Part shown: piece after piece, positions 54,471 through 64,000 of the stretch
How positions within the stretch are numbered: the stretch's first letter is position 1
Layout of the letters: every line of letters starts with the position of its first letter
Source of the DNA: Siderastrea siderea
Lineage: Eukaryota; Cnidaria; Anthozoa; Scleractinia; Rhizangiidae
Reading direction: 5' to 3'
NCBI GenBank assembly: GCA_964030785.1
Contig: OZ034969.1
Location: 47,668,701-47,732,700, forward strand
Length of the DNA: 64,000 bases
The notes under the pieces: model-generated
What the model was told of the DNA's origin: nothing
The model's input: only the letters and a program-made list of their open reading frames with translations
The model's database searches: none
Program-made: the position numbers and the translations under genes

Positions 54471-54611
54471 ATATAATGCTCCATTGGCACTTGGTTGTTT
54501 GTTTCATACAAGATCCTTCTGTTATTTCCATCGGTCATGCAGACAAATTTCATAACTTATCTGCGTGGTGCCTAATGAAAATGTAGACCGGATAATATAA
54601 TGGGTTCAAAC

Positions 54612-54612
54612 C

Positions 54613-54659
<47 letters not shown>

Positions 54660-54960
54660 GTAATAATAATAATAACATTTCTAAAGCGCCCTTTCCCAAC
54701 GGTCCAAAGGTGCTATTTACAATAAAATTATCAATTTAAAAAAGCACGCTTAAAAAGAACTGTTTTCAGCTGTCTTTTAAAAATGTCTAGCGATTCTGCA
54801 TCCCTAACATGTTGTGGAAGACTGTTCCAAAGCAACGGCGCAGCAACAGAGAAAGCACGGCGGCCATAACTATTTAGTTTGAAACCAGGCACGGCGAGTA
54901 AATGTGGCAAGAGTCAGTGGCAAAGAAGAAGATGCTTTCAGTTATCAGCCCAACAAGAGA
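54612..54960 (-). pseudogene. LINE 3' end (CR1/L2-type ORF2 C-terminus) with (AAT)n tail
   Basis: On the minus strand one frame reads YGRRAFSVAAPLLWNSLPQ, HVRDAESLDIFKRQLKTVLF and KRAF. This is the conserved C-terminal end of many CR1/L2-like LINE proteins in animals. It is followed on that strand by an ATT microsatellite, a typical LINE tail. It is 5'-truncated. Confidence 0.85.
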
Positions 54961-54975
54961 TGCGAGTAATAAAAT

Positions 54976-55393
54976 CAGGGGCACCCAACGAGAAAATTTT
55001 AAGAAAGTACTTGAAATACCAATTTCCGCTTTCTTAGACTGTTTCAGAGCTTTTTAAAGGGATATTTGTATATGGTTATACAGATTGATCTGTTCGGCAC
55101 TTTTAGCTGAAAATTTAGGCCGCCGAAAATTTTGATAAACAGAATCCTATCCGCCGAATTTCCGAGCTGCTGATGGCCCTCCGAAAATGCTAGCTGATCT
55201 TATTTTGCGCTTTAAACGACATATTTGTCCCTTCGAAAACAACAGGAACTAATAAGTCCTCTTGTTGTGAAAGTCCGAGGTGATCTTTCGCCGAAGAAAT
55301 CTCTAGCTTTCACCGCACTTAAATCCGAATATTTCAGGCGATTTTAGGCCTTCCGAACAGATATTCCCCAAAACGAACTGTTGGGTGCTCCTG
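54976..55393. mobile_element. MITE with CAGGGGCACCCAACG termini, copy 2
   Basis: The left end is CAGGGGCACCCAACG; the right end is the inverse with one substitution. ATAAAAT flanks both sides (54969-54975 and 55394-55400). It sits immediately upstream of the LINE fragment. It is the same family as 42736-43133. Confidence 0.75.
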
Positions 55394-55921
55394 ATAAAAT
55401 GCACAGATTTATAGTTGAAGAATTTGCGAGGAGAGAAAATGACAGGAGAAAGAATGTTATAGAATCAGATCAAACTTTATCGTTCGTTAACGACTGACGG
55501 AGAAGCATAGAGGGCTTGTATGGGTCCTGGAAATTGTGGAGTGTCCTGGAATTTTATTCTGGCATTTTCCAGGATTGGAAAGTCCTGGAAAATTGCAACT
55601 TACAACTTTATATTTTCACCAATTTACATTATAATAAAGAAGGCTACACTTCGCGCGCAGATAGCATTTAGATGAAAAATAAGCAAACAAAGCAAAGCAA
55701 AAACAAGCAACAACAAGCAAAAAAAGCGTCAACAGCCATTAGAGATCTCCCAGTCCGTGGGATAGTTATTCTTATAATTAGCTGTATTTATGTGCATTCT
55801 TTGTTTTCTTTAAATCAAGTGTGTGATAAATCAAATAAAAGGATTTTCTGCACTTGGAACCCTCGTCTCTTTGTAATCTCTGTACCCCTGGAGTAAGAAT
55901 GCACATTATGCATATCCATAA

Positions 55922-56085
55922 TTAGTGGAAGGAAATTGACTTACACTTTCATTAACCATGCAGCTTGGGTGACCTGTGGTGATGAAAGATATAAAAACAG
56001 AAAGGAAAATCATTAATGGAGGATACTTGTAAAAGACATTGCAAAGAAGCTCTTTAAATCACAGAGGAAGAAACCAAAAAAAAAA
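55922..56085 (+). pseudogene. Decayed duplicate of the candidate first exon at 56722-56888
   Basis: It aligns over about 160 bp (GGAAATTGACTTACA, CATGCAGCTTGGGTG, CCTGTGGTGA, GGAGGA, AAGAAGC, GAAGAAACCAAAAA). The equivalent of the ATG at 56794 is ATA, the next codon is TAA, and more stops follow. It is therefore not coding. Confidence 0.6.
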
Positions 56086-56220
56086 AAGACTGGCCTGGTG
56101 AAAATGACATTGTGACGCCGTATAAATAATATAATGCTGGGTTCTTAAAACCAGGATTCAATGCTCTTAAATCTATCTAAGGTATGTGTCAAATTTGAGG
56201 GCGGTATCTGATGCCCTCCC

Positions 56221-56560
56221 TTACGCGCAACTAGCAGTGTAGTGGTTACTGTGTAGTGCTTTTGATCAGTCTTTTAAGTCAGGAGATCAGAGCCTGGTCT
56301 ATGGTTGAGTGTTGGTTCCCGCATTGTATCACGTTGTTACTTTGGACAAGAAACTTACTCCGCGTTGTCTCTCTCCACCCAGGTATACAAATGGGTACCA
56401 GCTAACTGTTAAGGAATCCCAGCAGAAAAGCTGAGGTAGAACCCTCTGATGGAGTAGCATCCCATCCAGTGGGGATTAGTGATGCTCCTAGTTAGGTCAT
56501 TCTACTCCATTCTCTCAGAAACTGGAGTTGAGCCGTGGCCTTGATGATCCTGTGGCTTGT
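56221..56560 (+). mobile_element. tRNA-derived SINE, second family, copy 2
   Basis: The body matches 22300-22590: GACAAGAAACTTACTCCGCG, TCTCTCCACCCAGGTA, AAATGGGTACC, AGCATCCCATCCAGT and CAGAAACTGGAGTTGAGCC. It lies between the two copies of the duplicated candidate exon. Confidence 0.75.
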
Positions 56561-56721
56561 TAGGACACAAAACGTTTATTTACTTTCTTACCTTTATCAG
56601 GTTCTCCAATGCATGTACGTAAATGTTGGTGATATCAGATACATTTTTTCTTCTTCTCGTGTTCCCCCTACCTCTCTCATTGTTCTTTCTTGCAATCCAC
56701 CTTCTCATTTTCATCAACATG

Positions 56722-56888
56722 TGGCATTAGCAGAAGGAAATTGACTTACAGCTTGATTAATCATGCAGCTTGGGTGGCCTGTGGTGAGGAAAGATGTCAA
56801 AAAAGAGAGGAAAGTCATTTTGGGAGGACTTCAAACACAGTACAAAGAAGCCCCTCAAACCACGAAAGAAGAAACCAAAAATAGCCAG
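56722..56888 (+). CDS. Candidate 5' coding exon (basic N-terminus), gene uncertain
   Basis: From ATG at 56794 the frame reads MSKKRGKSFWEDFKHSTK, then KPLKPRKKKPKIA, ending in phase 2 at a strong donor AG|GTAAGA (GT at 56889-56890). It is highly basic and could hold a nuclear-localisation-type signal. A decayed copy lies 797 bp upstream. Its phase does not join directly to the exons at 58742 or 62003, so a further exon would be required if it belongs to the NACHT gene. The real start and membership are unknown. Confidence 0.3.
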
Positions 56889-57149
56889 GTAAGAACTGAG
56901 TGAATATTATGGCACACTGTACAATAAAATGCCAGGTTTGAAGCAGGGTTTTCAAACCTGGATTTTGTGACGTATTTTAAAGCAGATTTTAATAAAGAGA
57001 AAACAATAAAGCCAGAGACAATGCACATAGCTGACATAGGGTACGCCATGCTGCCACACTCATCCAAAAATTAACAATCTGACCATGAAGAAATATTCAA
57101 CTGATGTCATGGTATTGGTTACAATACAGTAGTAAGAGTGTAATTGGCA

Positions 57150-57357
57150 ATACAAAACTTTGTTTTTTTTACAACGGAGTTGATAAGGTAAATTGGCCAC
57201 CATAAAGAAATTAAAAGCTGATGTTTCGAGTGTTAGCCCTTCGCCAGAATGCAAATGGATTTGCTCTAACGAAGGGCTAACGCTCGAAATGTCAGCTTTC
57301 ATTACGGTGGCCAGTTTACCTTATCAACTCAGTTGATGAATCCAAAGTTTTGTGTTT
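57150..57357. mobile_element. Inverted pair of Penelope-type ends
   Basis: GTTGATAAGGTAAATTGGCC, AAGCTGATGTTTCGAGTGTT and AGCCCTTCGCCAGA, running to about 57250, are mirrored by TAACGAAGGGCTAACGCTCG, AAATGTCAGCTTTCA and GGCCAGTTTACCTTATCAAC to 57357. Each arm has the CGAAGGGCTAAC.CTCGAAA core seen at Penelope ends, resembling a hammerhead core with mutations in the CTGANGA box. Confidence 0.6.
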
Positions 57358-57477
57358 CACTTCCCCGCCAATGCAGCACCACAGTTTCTTTAGAAACTAA
57401 CCGTCATGTTTGTAATTGATGTTATACCATTTACCATGATAATTAATAACATTAACAGGATGTTAAGTTTTATTAGG

Positions 57478-58246
57478 GGGCTCATGTGCGGTAATGCACT
57501 TCACGCCGACTCGTAAAATGGACTTTTTTTCGTTTTCGTCGTCGTCGTGTCCGTCAGTTACTTAGTCTTCTTGATTTCACGCGGCCTTTTGAACAATGGG
57601 TTTGATGTTATAATGACATAAACACAGATTTTATCAGGTTGGAAATCTAATCTATCAAATACCGGACATACTAGTGAATAAACAATGACGATCTTTAAAC
57701 AAGATCTTTTTAAGTTGAATTTAATTTTTTGCATGTAAGTTCGCAGTAAACTTCAGGGTAGTATCGACAAAGTACGTTAGAATCGCTGTAGACGTGTTTA
57801 TAAAACGTGTTTTCAAAGGGGATACGGTGACATATCGTCACAGTGCGCCATATCGGACGTCCATAATATAATAATGTTTACATACATTTAATTCCTTACA
57901 TACCGTGCAAATTGTCGATAACAGGTCACCGGAAACCACGAGTTACATAACATGACCTTTATAGAAGATCTTGTGAGTTGAATTTAATTTTCCATCTTTG
58001 ATCGCAGAAAACGTCAGGGTATGACAGATAAGCATGCAGATTGTAGGAGAATACAAATATAAACAATTGTTATCGTTTTCATGACCGTTTAACAAAACCC
58101 ATATTATATCAAGTTGCCGTCAACAACTTGCTATCGATAGCGTTGCGTGGTCTTAGCTGATACACTCTAGTTTTTTTTTTTATAAGAATGTATTTTATAA
58201 GAACATCGAGGCTGAAATTTGCGAAATTTTAAGAATATTTTAAGAA

Positions 58247-58278
<32 letters not shown>

Positions 58279-58640
58279 GATTTTGTGCGTTGAAAATCTG
58301 TAAATACAATACAATTATTTTTTTTTAACTTAAGCGTATAAAATTATTCCTTTCTCTAAACGCCAAAACTAGCCAACAACCCCAACACATTCTAAAACAG
58401 AAATGTCATAAGCTATAGTTTAAGAATAGTACAAGAATATTTTCAGCCTAAATCGGCAGAAAAATAAGAATATTCAGCCTGGGTCGGAAAAACAACATTC
58501 TTATTAAAAAAAAGAGTGTATGCGGTTTCAACAATGGAGATTGTCGCTGTTGCTTTAAAGAAACCTTTTTTCCTTAGGAAAAGGGAAGGGGGGTAGGTGA
58601 GAGACTATCCGCCGCCTGTAAATCCTTCAGAATTTCTTAT
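57478..58640 (+). mobile_element. Dispersed repeat family 'R1', longest copy, with nested insertion
   Basis: The left part shares GTCGTCGTCGT, ATACGGTGACA.ATCGT and TTTCCATCT.TGATCGCAGAAAA with 1960-2672. The right part shares TTCCTTAGGAAAAGGG and GAGAGACTATC. Internal blocks are duplicated and a TA-flanked element sits at 58163-58518. It is noncoding. Confidence 0.6.
58163..58518. mobile_element. 356-bp Tc1/mariner-like MITE, TA-flanked
   Basis: The ends CACTCTAGTTTTTTTTTT and (inverse) CACTCTTTTTTTTAATAAG lead into ATAAGAATGT at both ends, with TA on each side (58161-58162 and 58519-58520). TA plus CACT-type termini suits Tc1/mariner. The interior is T/A-rich with repeated AAGAATATTTT.AG and no transposase. 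Confidence 0.65.
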
Positions 58641-58741
58641 TATTTTATGTTAAGGAATGTTTGGCTTCATAGCTTATTAAATGAAATAAGAAAATGGCTC
58701 TCAATACAACTCAAGAGTGCACTTTCTCTCTTTTTTTCAAG

Positions 58742-58840
58742 CTGAGCAAAAAGCAGTCAGCAGTGCTAGTGCAGGTGATGTTGCAGGTGTGGTTGCTGGG
58801 TCCTCAGGTGAAAGCAAGCATGGTCTGCATCGTAATCAAG
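58742..58840 (+). CDS. Candidate linker exon of the NACHT gene, 99 nt
   Basis: The acceptor TTTTTTTCAAG|CTGAG and donor CAAG|GTAATT enclose 99 nt. In the frame entering with one base it reads AEQKAVSSASAGDVAGVVAG, then SSGESKHGLHRNQ, an Ala/Ser/Gly-rich linker. It leaves in phase 1, exactly what the NACHT exon at 62003 requires. The exon is short and low in complexity, so this is an inference from splice sites and phase. Confidence 0.45.
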
Positions 58841-58859
58841 GTAATTAATATACAATTTA

Positions 58860-59720
58860 CCAGAATGTAATTTATGTGCATGTACTGACTTTAAGGTATG
58901 GACAGCGGTAAGATGTAGCTGACTTGTACTTCTTGCTCGACAGAGTGAAACGTTTATGAGTTGTTGAATTCAGGTTAAGTTAATGAGCAGTCAAATGAAT
59001 CAGTATCCAAAATTTGTGACACTGGTGTCTTAAGAGCACCCGTTTATTATTGGACATTTACGGTAGCTCACTACAGTTTTTCTGAGATGCATTTGCACAC
59101 CTGTCACTACGCTAAGGTTTTTTTTCGCTGACACTAGTATAAAGATATTCGACTGTGCAACAATTATGGGAACACAGGTCTAGAATAAAACGCGAAAGAC
59201 GATTTTCGAAATGCGCGTACTGGTATTAATTATCTACTTTATCATGCATGTTTTAGATGTGCTGTTGTGATGTTGAATATATATGCACCAATTGAGGTCA
59301 CGTCGTGCATGCTCGAGCAGTATGCATGTTCGCAAAGGAGGTCACAAAAGTTTGGAAATCCCCTCTTTGGCGCCAAACCGCTAGCAAATAGCAAACCGCA
59401 GTGAGTGACAAATAAATTTCTGCTAGTGTCTTCTGCTAGCAAACAAAATAATTTAACAATATCTAATAGAGGGATTACAAGCAATTTTCAGAAGGCGCAA
59501 TATTGTTGTCAACCCTGTTACTACGGATACTGCTGGGGCTAGAAGAGATATCTGCATTATCATGGTGATCATATTCAGCGGATGTCCATAGAGCAGGATA
59601 CAGCTGTATTCCGTGTTAGCAAAAATTGGTACATCTTACAGATGTCTGTTTGGTTTTGCATTAGTATTTATATATGAAACCTTCAAGGTGATACCGATTC
59701 TGTTTCTTTTTATTCTTTAA
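58860..59720. other. Probable intron, nothing recognised
   Basis: Sequence between the two candidate linker exons. No coding or repeat structure is visible. Confidence 0.35.
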
Positions 59721-59721
59721 G

Positions 59722-59820
59722 GTCCTTGCAGCCCTGAGCAACAAGCAAGCAGTAGCATTGATACTGGTGCTAAGGCTAGTGAAGCTTTAAGTTCAAGCTA
59801 GCTATTTCAACAAGAGCAAG
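59722..59820 (+). pseudogene. Twin 99-nt exon with an in-frame stop (decayed or poison exon)
   Basis: The acceptor TTCTTTAAG|GTCC and donor GCAAG|GTGTGT enclose exactly 99 nt in phase 1-1, like 58742-58840. The frame reads PCSPEQQASSSIDTGAKASE, then ALSSS and a TAG, then LFQQEQ. SPEQQASSS resembles AEQKAVSSA of the first exon. Inclusion would truncate the protein ahead of the NACHT domain. Confidence 0.4.
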
Positions 59821-60231
59821 GTGTGTAATATTCCCAGAATATGGCTGACAATTACATTCATGATTGGTTTTAATTCCTGGCTGTAGACAGTATAGTGTAA
59901 ACGTTTTGAGCAAAAAGCTGCGTTGAAAGGTTTCTTTTATACGATGATCCTTTGTGAATGTCACTCGTTTCCGTCTGACAGTCGGGCTATTATGGATCGA
60001 TGGTTCCCTGAATAAACTACTTCTCATAGAAATCGAGTACAAAGTAGTATTTTCCATCCTGTTTGAAAGAAACGCGGCATCTGTTGCTTCTGCTCCAAGT
60101 TTTCTAGGCCATAAAATGAAAATATCAGTTTTTACTGTGTTAAAGCAAGGCTCGGCATGCTGCGTAAGGTGCGTAAGGCATGGGATCATGCATCACCCTG
60201 TATAACGCCATGATACTGCCGTTATTCGATT

Positions 60232-60531
60232 TTAGCACAATTGCTCAGGTGATTATAGAGAAGCGCGCGCACTGATTGGTCGAGGATTACGTCATATCTT
60301 GCTATCTTGATTATAATACTGAAGCACTAATTTTCTAAATGTCCACCGCGCGATTTTTGATGTTTCTGAAGGAAAGATTAGAAAATGCATTTACTCTGAT
60401 AATTACCTGAGCAATTATACTAAAACAATTGTTCTCCTCAGGCTCAGCCAATATTGTTGAATAATCCCCTGGTTTTCGTCTCGGGGATTATTCCACAATA
60501 TTCACTTCGCCTTCGGCGAATAATTGTTAAA
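60232..60531. mobile_element. Dispersed ~300-bp repeat 'R2', copy 2
   Basis: It matches 11525-11822 across its length, including TGATTGGTCGAGGATTAC, CTGATAATTACCTGAGCAAT, CTCCTCAGGCTCAGCC and GGCGAATAATTGTTAA. This copy has an extra GGTTTTCGTCTCGGGGATTA segment. Confidence 0.75.
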
Positions 60532-60544
60532 TAGTGCAGTTATC

Positions 60545-60960
60545 TGAGACTGTTGCGGCAAGACTAATCGGGACTACCTTGATAAGCTACAGAGACGTGT
60601 CGCTAGTATTATCAAAGGCCACAGAATTCCACAATCTCAGGTCCACCACACCTTCACTTCAGTCACGTAGAGACTACTTAAAATGCATGCTAGTTTTCAA
60701 GTGCATACATTTGATCATGTACATGGCTTAGCGCCACCTAACATACTTAATGAATTTAGCCGCTCGCGTGAGTATCACTCAATATAACATGCGACACAGA
60801 GATCTGCTCCGCCTGCCCCTGGCAAGACATCCAAGTACCAGGGATCGTTTAGGTACAGCGGAGCCAAAATATGGAATGCGCTGCCGTCGGACCTAAGAAA
60901 TGTGCGCGATATGTCGCTTTTTCAGGCCTAAAAAAGCACCTCAGATGCTGACAAGTGCGC
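60545..60960 (+). pseudogene. LINE 3' end (CR1-like ORF2 C-terminus), frameshifted
   Basis: Fragments in more than one frame read LQRRVASIIKGHRIPQSQ, then YSGAKIWNALPSDLRNVRDM and SLFQA, a common ending of CR1-type LINE proteins. It has frame breaks and a T/A microsatellite tail from 61008. Confidence 0.75.
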
Positions 60961-61005
60961 TTCATCAATAGGCCTTTTATTGTTTATTGCTTGTTCTTCG
61001 TGTTA

Positions 61006-61144
61006 TTTATTTATTTATTTATTTATTTATTTTTTAAGGTTATTTCGCACTTTGTGTCTTTATTAGATACTTATTAGATAGTTTGCACAGCCCCATTTAA
61101 ACCAGCGTATGCTGACTTGGGCATCTCTGTTTAAATATTGTTAA

Positions 61145-61184
<40 letters not shown>

Positions 61185-61197
61185 AATTACATAAATA
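61006..61197. repeat. (TTTA)n and (AAAT)n arrays facing each other
   Basis: About seven TTTA units at 61006-61034 and about thirteen AAAT units at 61143-61195 are inverse to one another, so the 190-bp interval can form a hairpin. They lie at the LINE tail. Confidence 0.9.
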
Positions 61198-62002
61198 AAG
61201 ACAAAACTGTAGCCAGGCTAACTAATTAGAGAGAAGTCCTGATGTGATGTCACTGAAATGCTTGCTACTTCTGTTTTTTTTTTTTTTTGCCATGCTGTTA
61301 TAAAATCACGTAATCTTATCCCGCGCTTTAACATACGTACACCTCATTTTTACAGTTCTTATTACCCCCCCAAGCATAGATTTTCACTAAAATTAACCGC
61401 TTAACACGGAGGCCCTATTCATACGGCCTCTTTTCTGGGTCCCAACAGTGTCCGTAGTACTTAATTGGGTTTGACCTTACTTCAAATAACTCCAAATGCG
61501 TCTTTATTTGACGCCCTGTATTTATAAAGTTGTGGGAAATTTGTCAAAGCCTCACTTTTGCCTCCATACTTTATTTTGTGGTACAGTATTCCCAGATAAA
61601 GGCAAGAGTACATTGGTATTAACTTTACAAAACCATACCAATCTTGCAAATTGTGGTAATGACCCTATAGAGAGTAAGTTTGTAAACTTAAGCAGCTCTA
61701 ATAGGTCCCAAATGGAAGCAGTATAGTGGCGTGGCGTTTTTTCAAGAAAATATAGCACACCTTTTAACTGGACATAATTTTTAACGTGCTCTCAAACACC
61801 AGTGAGTGGTTAAAGTTCTTTCCACGATTCAAGAAGCATTGTCTGTTTTGAGAAGAATATTTAGCGAATCTGTTAAAGTTTGGTTTTATTTAAACGGTCT
61901 GTAGCATATCAATGAATTTGATAGTTGCTTCATCGTAGTTCGGCTTTTACCTGAACTCTCTAATGTTTATTAATTCACTGTATGTTTTGTTTCCATAATC
62001 AG
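61198..62002. other. Probable intron of the NACHT gene, nothing recognised
   Basis: AT-rich, ending in the acceptor TTTCCATAATCAG at 62002. Open frames at 61496-61758 have no motif. Confidence 0.4.
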
Positions 62003-64000
62003 AGTCTTCTTCTGTGGAACCTTTTGTTAAAACCTGTCGAAGTAAGCTCGCGGAGCATTATAAAAGAACAGCCAAGGTTCCCACCTCTGTGTGGTCTTCA
62101 GTTTGTCAGGTGGAACTTGACCAGATCTACACACGACTGTCCTGGGTGAAAAAGGAACAAACCCCAGCTGGGCCATCACAGTATGAGCTGAGGCACTATA
62201 CCGACCTTTTTACTGCAAATAAGAATGGTTTTGTACCTAAGAGAATACTCGTGCAAGGGCAGACGGGAATTGGAAAGAGCACATTTGTCAAGAAACTGAC
62301 TGTGGACTGGGCTGAACTTGATAACCAGGAGACTGATGACGAACAAATGCCTGCCTTTAACAAGTTCCAAGACTGTGCAGATGATGAAGACACGTCAAGT
62401 GAAGATTCATTCACGTCAAGAGAAGATGAAAACGGCCTAAATGAAAAGTGGACTGATGCTCTGAGAAAGTTCGACCTCGTTGTTGCCATCGATCTTAAAG
62501 AAGTATCGAGATGCCAGACGTTAACAGAAGTTTTTAACCGTTCTCGTCTGTTTCCAGAGCATGAGGAAACATCAGGAGATGATCTCCTTAGTTACATCCA
62601 CAACAACCAAGAGAAGGTTCTGCTGGCGTTTGATGGCTATGATGAGTATCGCACCGGAAGCGAAGCAGAAGCCCAGTTTGGCAGCAGAAGCGAATCCCCA
62701 ATTTGCAAAATATTCCACGGACGTTATCTGAAGAGCTGCACTGTCTTAGTAACCACTCGACCGTCAAGAGCTGACGAACTGCAAGGATCTGCCGACAAAC
62801 ACGCTGAGATCACTGGGTTTGACAGTCAAGATCAAGTTGCGTTTATGAGAAAAATGCTAGATAGAAAAAGCCAGGTAAAAGGTCTACGGTGGTTCTTATG
62901 GAATAAAAACCTCAGCGACCTAGCGAGAGTACCGTTACCGACTCTCTTCTTTTGTTTGTTGTGGAAACAAGAAAAGGAACAGCTGAAGGAACTTATCCAA
63001 ACGAAAACCAAACTATACAAAGCAATCACCCGACACATTTTACAGCACAGCCACAAGAAGCATTCCCCCACTCAGGTCTCTAAAGTGAAAGAGGAGAATT
63101 ATGAAGAGATCCTAGCAGAAATAGGCAAGGTGGCTTTGGAAGCTCTTCTAAAGGGTAATCAGGTGTTTGAGTACGGTCAGCTGTCTGACAAAGTGCGTGG
63201 TGAAAAAAGTCTCATCGTTGGACTTCTTCAGTTGTCTCAGTACGAAGAACCCAGTCTGGAACCTATGGAGGTGGTATCCTTTATTCACAAGAGCATACAA
63301 GAGTATCTAGCAGCGTGGTACATCACCCACAGGTGTGTTCCTGAGGACAATTTGGGTGGAATTGAAGAGCACGTCCTCACTTTGGAAGATTGTATGGCAC
63401 TGGAGAATGTTTTTCCGTTCGTTTGTGGTTTATCTAAGGATGGAGCTGCGAAGGTGTTCAAGCATTTGACGACTGTTCGAACCTTGGACCCTTCACTGGA
63501 TTTATCAAAGATGATACCAGATGAAGGAAATGAGACATATGTGCCACTGTGTGACGTCATTTACAGACAAAGGAGGTTTCATGACTTGGCTTTGAATTGC
63601 TTTCAAGAAGTTTCCTCAGAGACTGAACTCGTAAGACATTGGTTTGATTGCACTGCTGGAGTCGTCCTTGTAAACAGCCCATTTTCCGAACTACTGCCAA
63701 AAGTGGGAGTTTTAACTCCCTCAGTACATTGTTGGACTTTCGTGTTTGAGAAAAGCATTACAGAAGACCCAGTAGGCTTGCTTAATGAATCGGTGAAGTT
63801 CCTAAATTCCTTTCATATCCCACTGAGAATTACTGAGAGGTCGAGAGAGATCAAACTGGGAAACGTTTTAGAAAATTTCCTGAATGTTAAATGTTGCCAC
63901 CGGTGCGGGTTCAATTCCATACTGTGTTGCCGTGATGGCCAGATCCAGTTTTACATCACAGATTTGCGCTTGGGTTGCGATGCCCATGCCAGGGTGTTCA
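62003..64000 (+). CDS. NACHT-domain (NLR-like) STAND NTPase, large exon, truncated by right edge
   Basis: NLR-type STAND ATPases act as oligomerising innate-immune sensors, and corals have many. The frame (codons from 62005) stays open for about 665 codons to the window end. Landmarks: LDQIYTRLSWVKKEQTPAG and LRHYTDLFTANKNG before the domain; Walker A GQTGIGKST at exon residues 85-93 (62257); NACHT-type Walker B VLLAFDGYDEY at about 205-215 (62617); sensor-like CTVLVTTRPS; then a helical region with FIHKSIQEYLAAWYI, a standard NACHT-winged-helix landmark. The exon ends CCHRCGFNSILCC ... FYITDLRLGCDAHARVF, recurrent in coral NACHT proteins. The N-terminal effector domain and any C-terminal repeats are not visible. 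An acidic stretch of about 45 residues follows Walker A. The exon enters in phase 1. Confidence 0.93.

Overview
This is a eukaryotic, AT-rich, intron- and repeat-laden window. It most probably comes from an anthozoan cnidarian, and a stony coral fits best. The signs are animal gene families (a PDZ-GEF/RAPGEF2-6 gene, a two-pore potassium channel, an H6PD bifunctional dehydrogenase, a NACHT/NLR-type gene of the expanded coral kind), small exons in long introns, Penelope-like and LINE retroelement scraps, and three kinds of tRNA-derived SINE whose sequence I recognise from stony corals. No database search was possible; identities rest on reading translations and splice sites by eye.

Layout. (1) 1-20460, minus strand: the 5' half of a RAPGEF2/6 (PDZ-GEF) gene. 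Nineteen exons can be read in one continuous frame (578 codons) from the start codon at 20460 down to the PDZ domain at 1475. The RA and catalytic RasGEF parts lie beyond the left edge. (2) 20461-26930: no recognisable gene, but several SINEs and large pyrimidine/purine microsatellites. (3) 26931-32576, minus strand: a two-pore-domain K+ channel in two or three exons, with two possible C-termini. (4) 32577-43309: no recognisable gene; palindromic elements, a Penelope GIY-YIG fragment, a segmental tandem duplication and a degenerate 32-bp minisatellite. (5) 43310-44059 (minus) and 44850-47252 (plus): two intronless genes arranged head to head, a FAM167-like coiled-coil protein and a full-length H6PD, about 0.8 kb apart. 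(6) 47253-61990: repeat-rich, including a hammerhead-ribozyme-like relic and possible 5' exons of the last gene. (7) 62003-64000, plus strand: a large NACHT exon that runs off the right edge.

The genes do not form a pathway. They are an ordinary animal mix: Rap GTPase signalling, background K+ conductance, ER-luminal NADPH production and innate-immune-type sensing. The most unusual layer is the repeat landscape. At least six long palindromic elements of unrelated internal sequence sit between TTAA or near-TTAA flanks. A 101-bp hairpin element has a clean 9-bp target duplication. A G-run element has a 10-bp duplication. Several Penelope-related fragments carry hammerhead-like cores.
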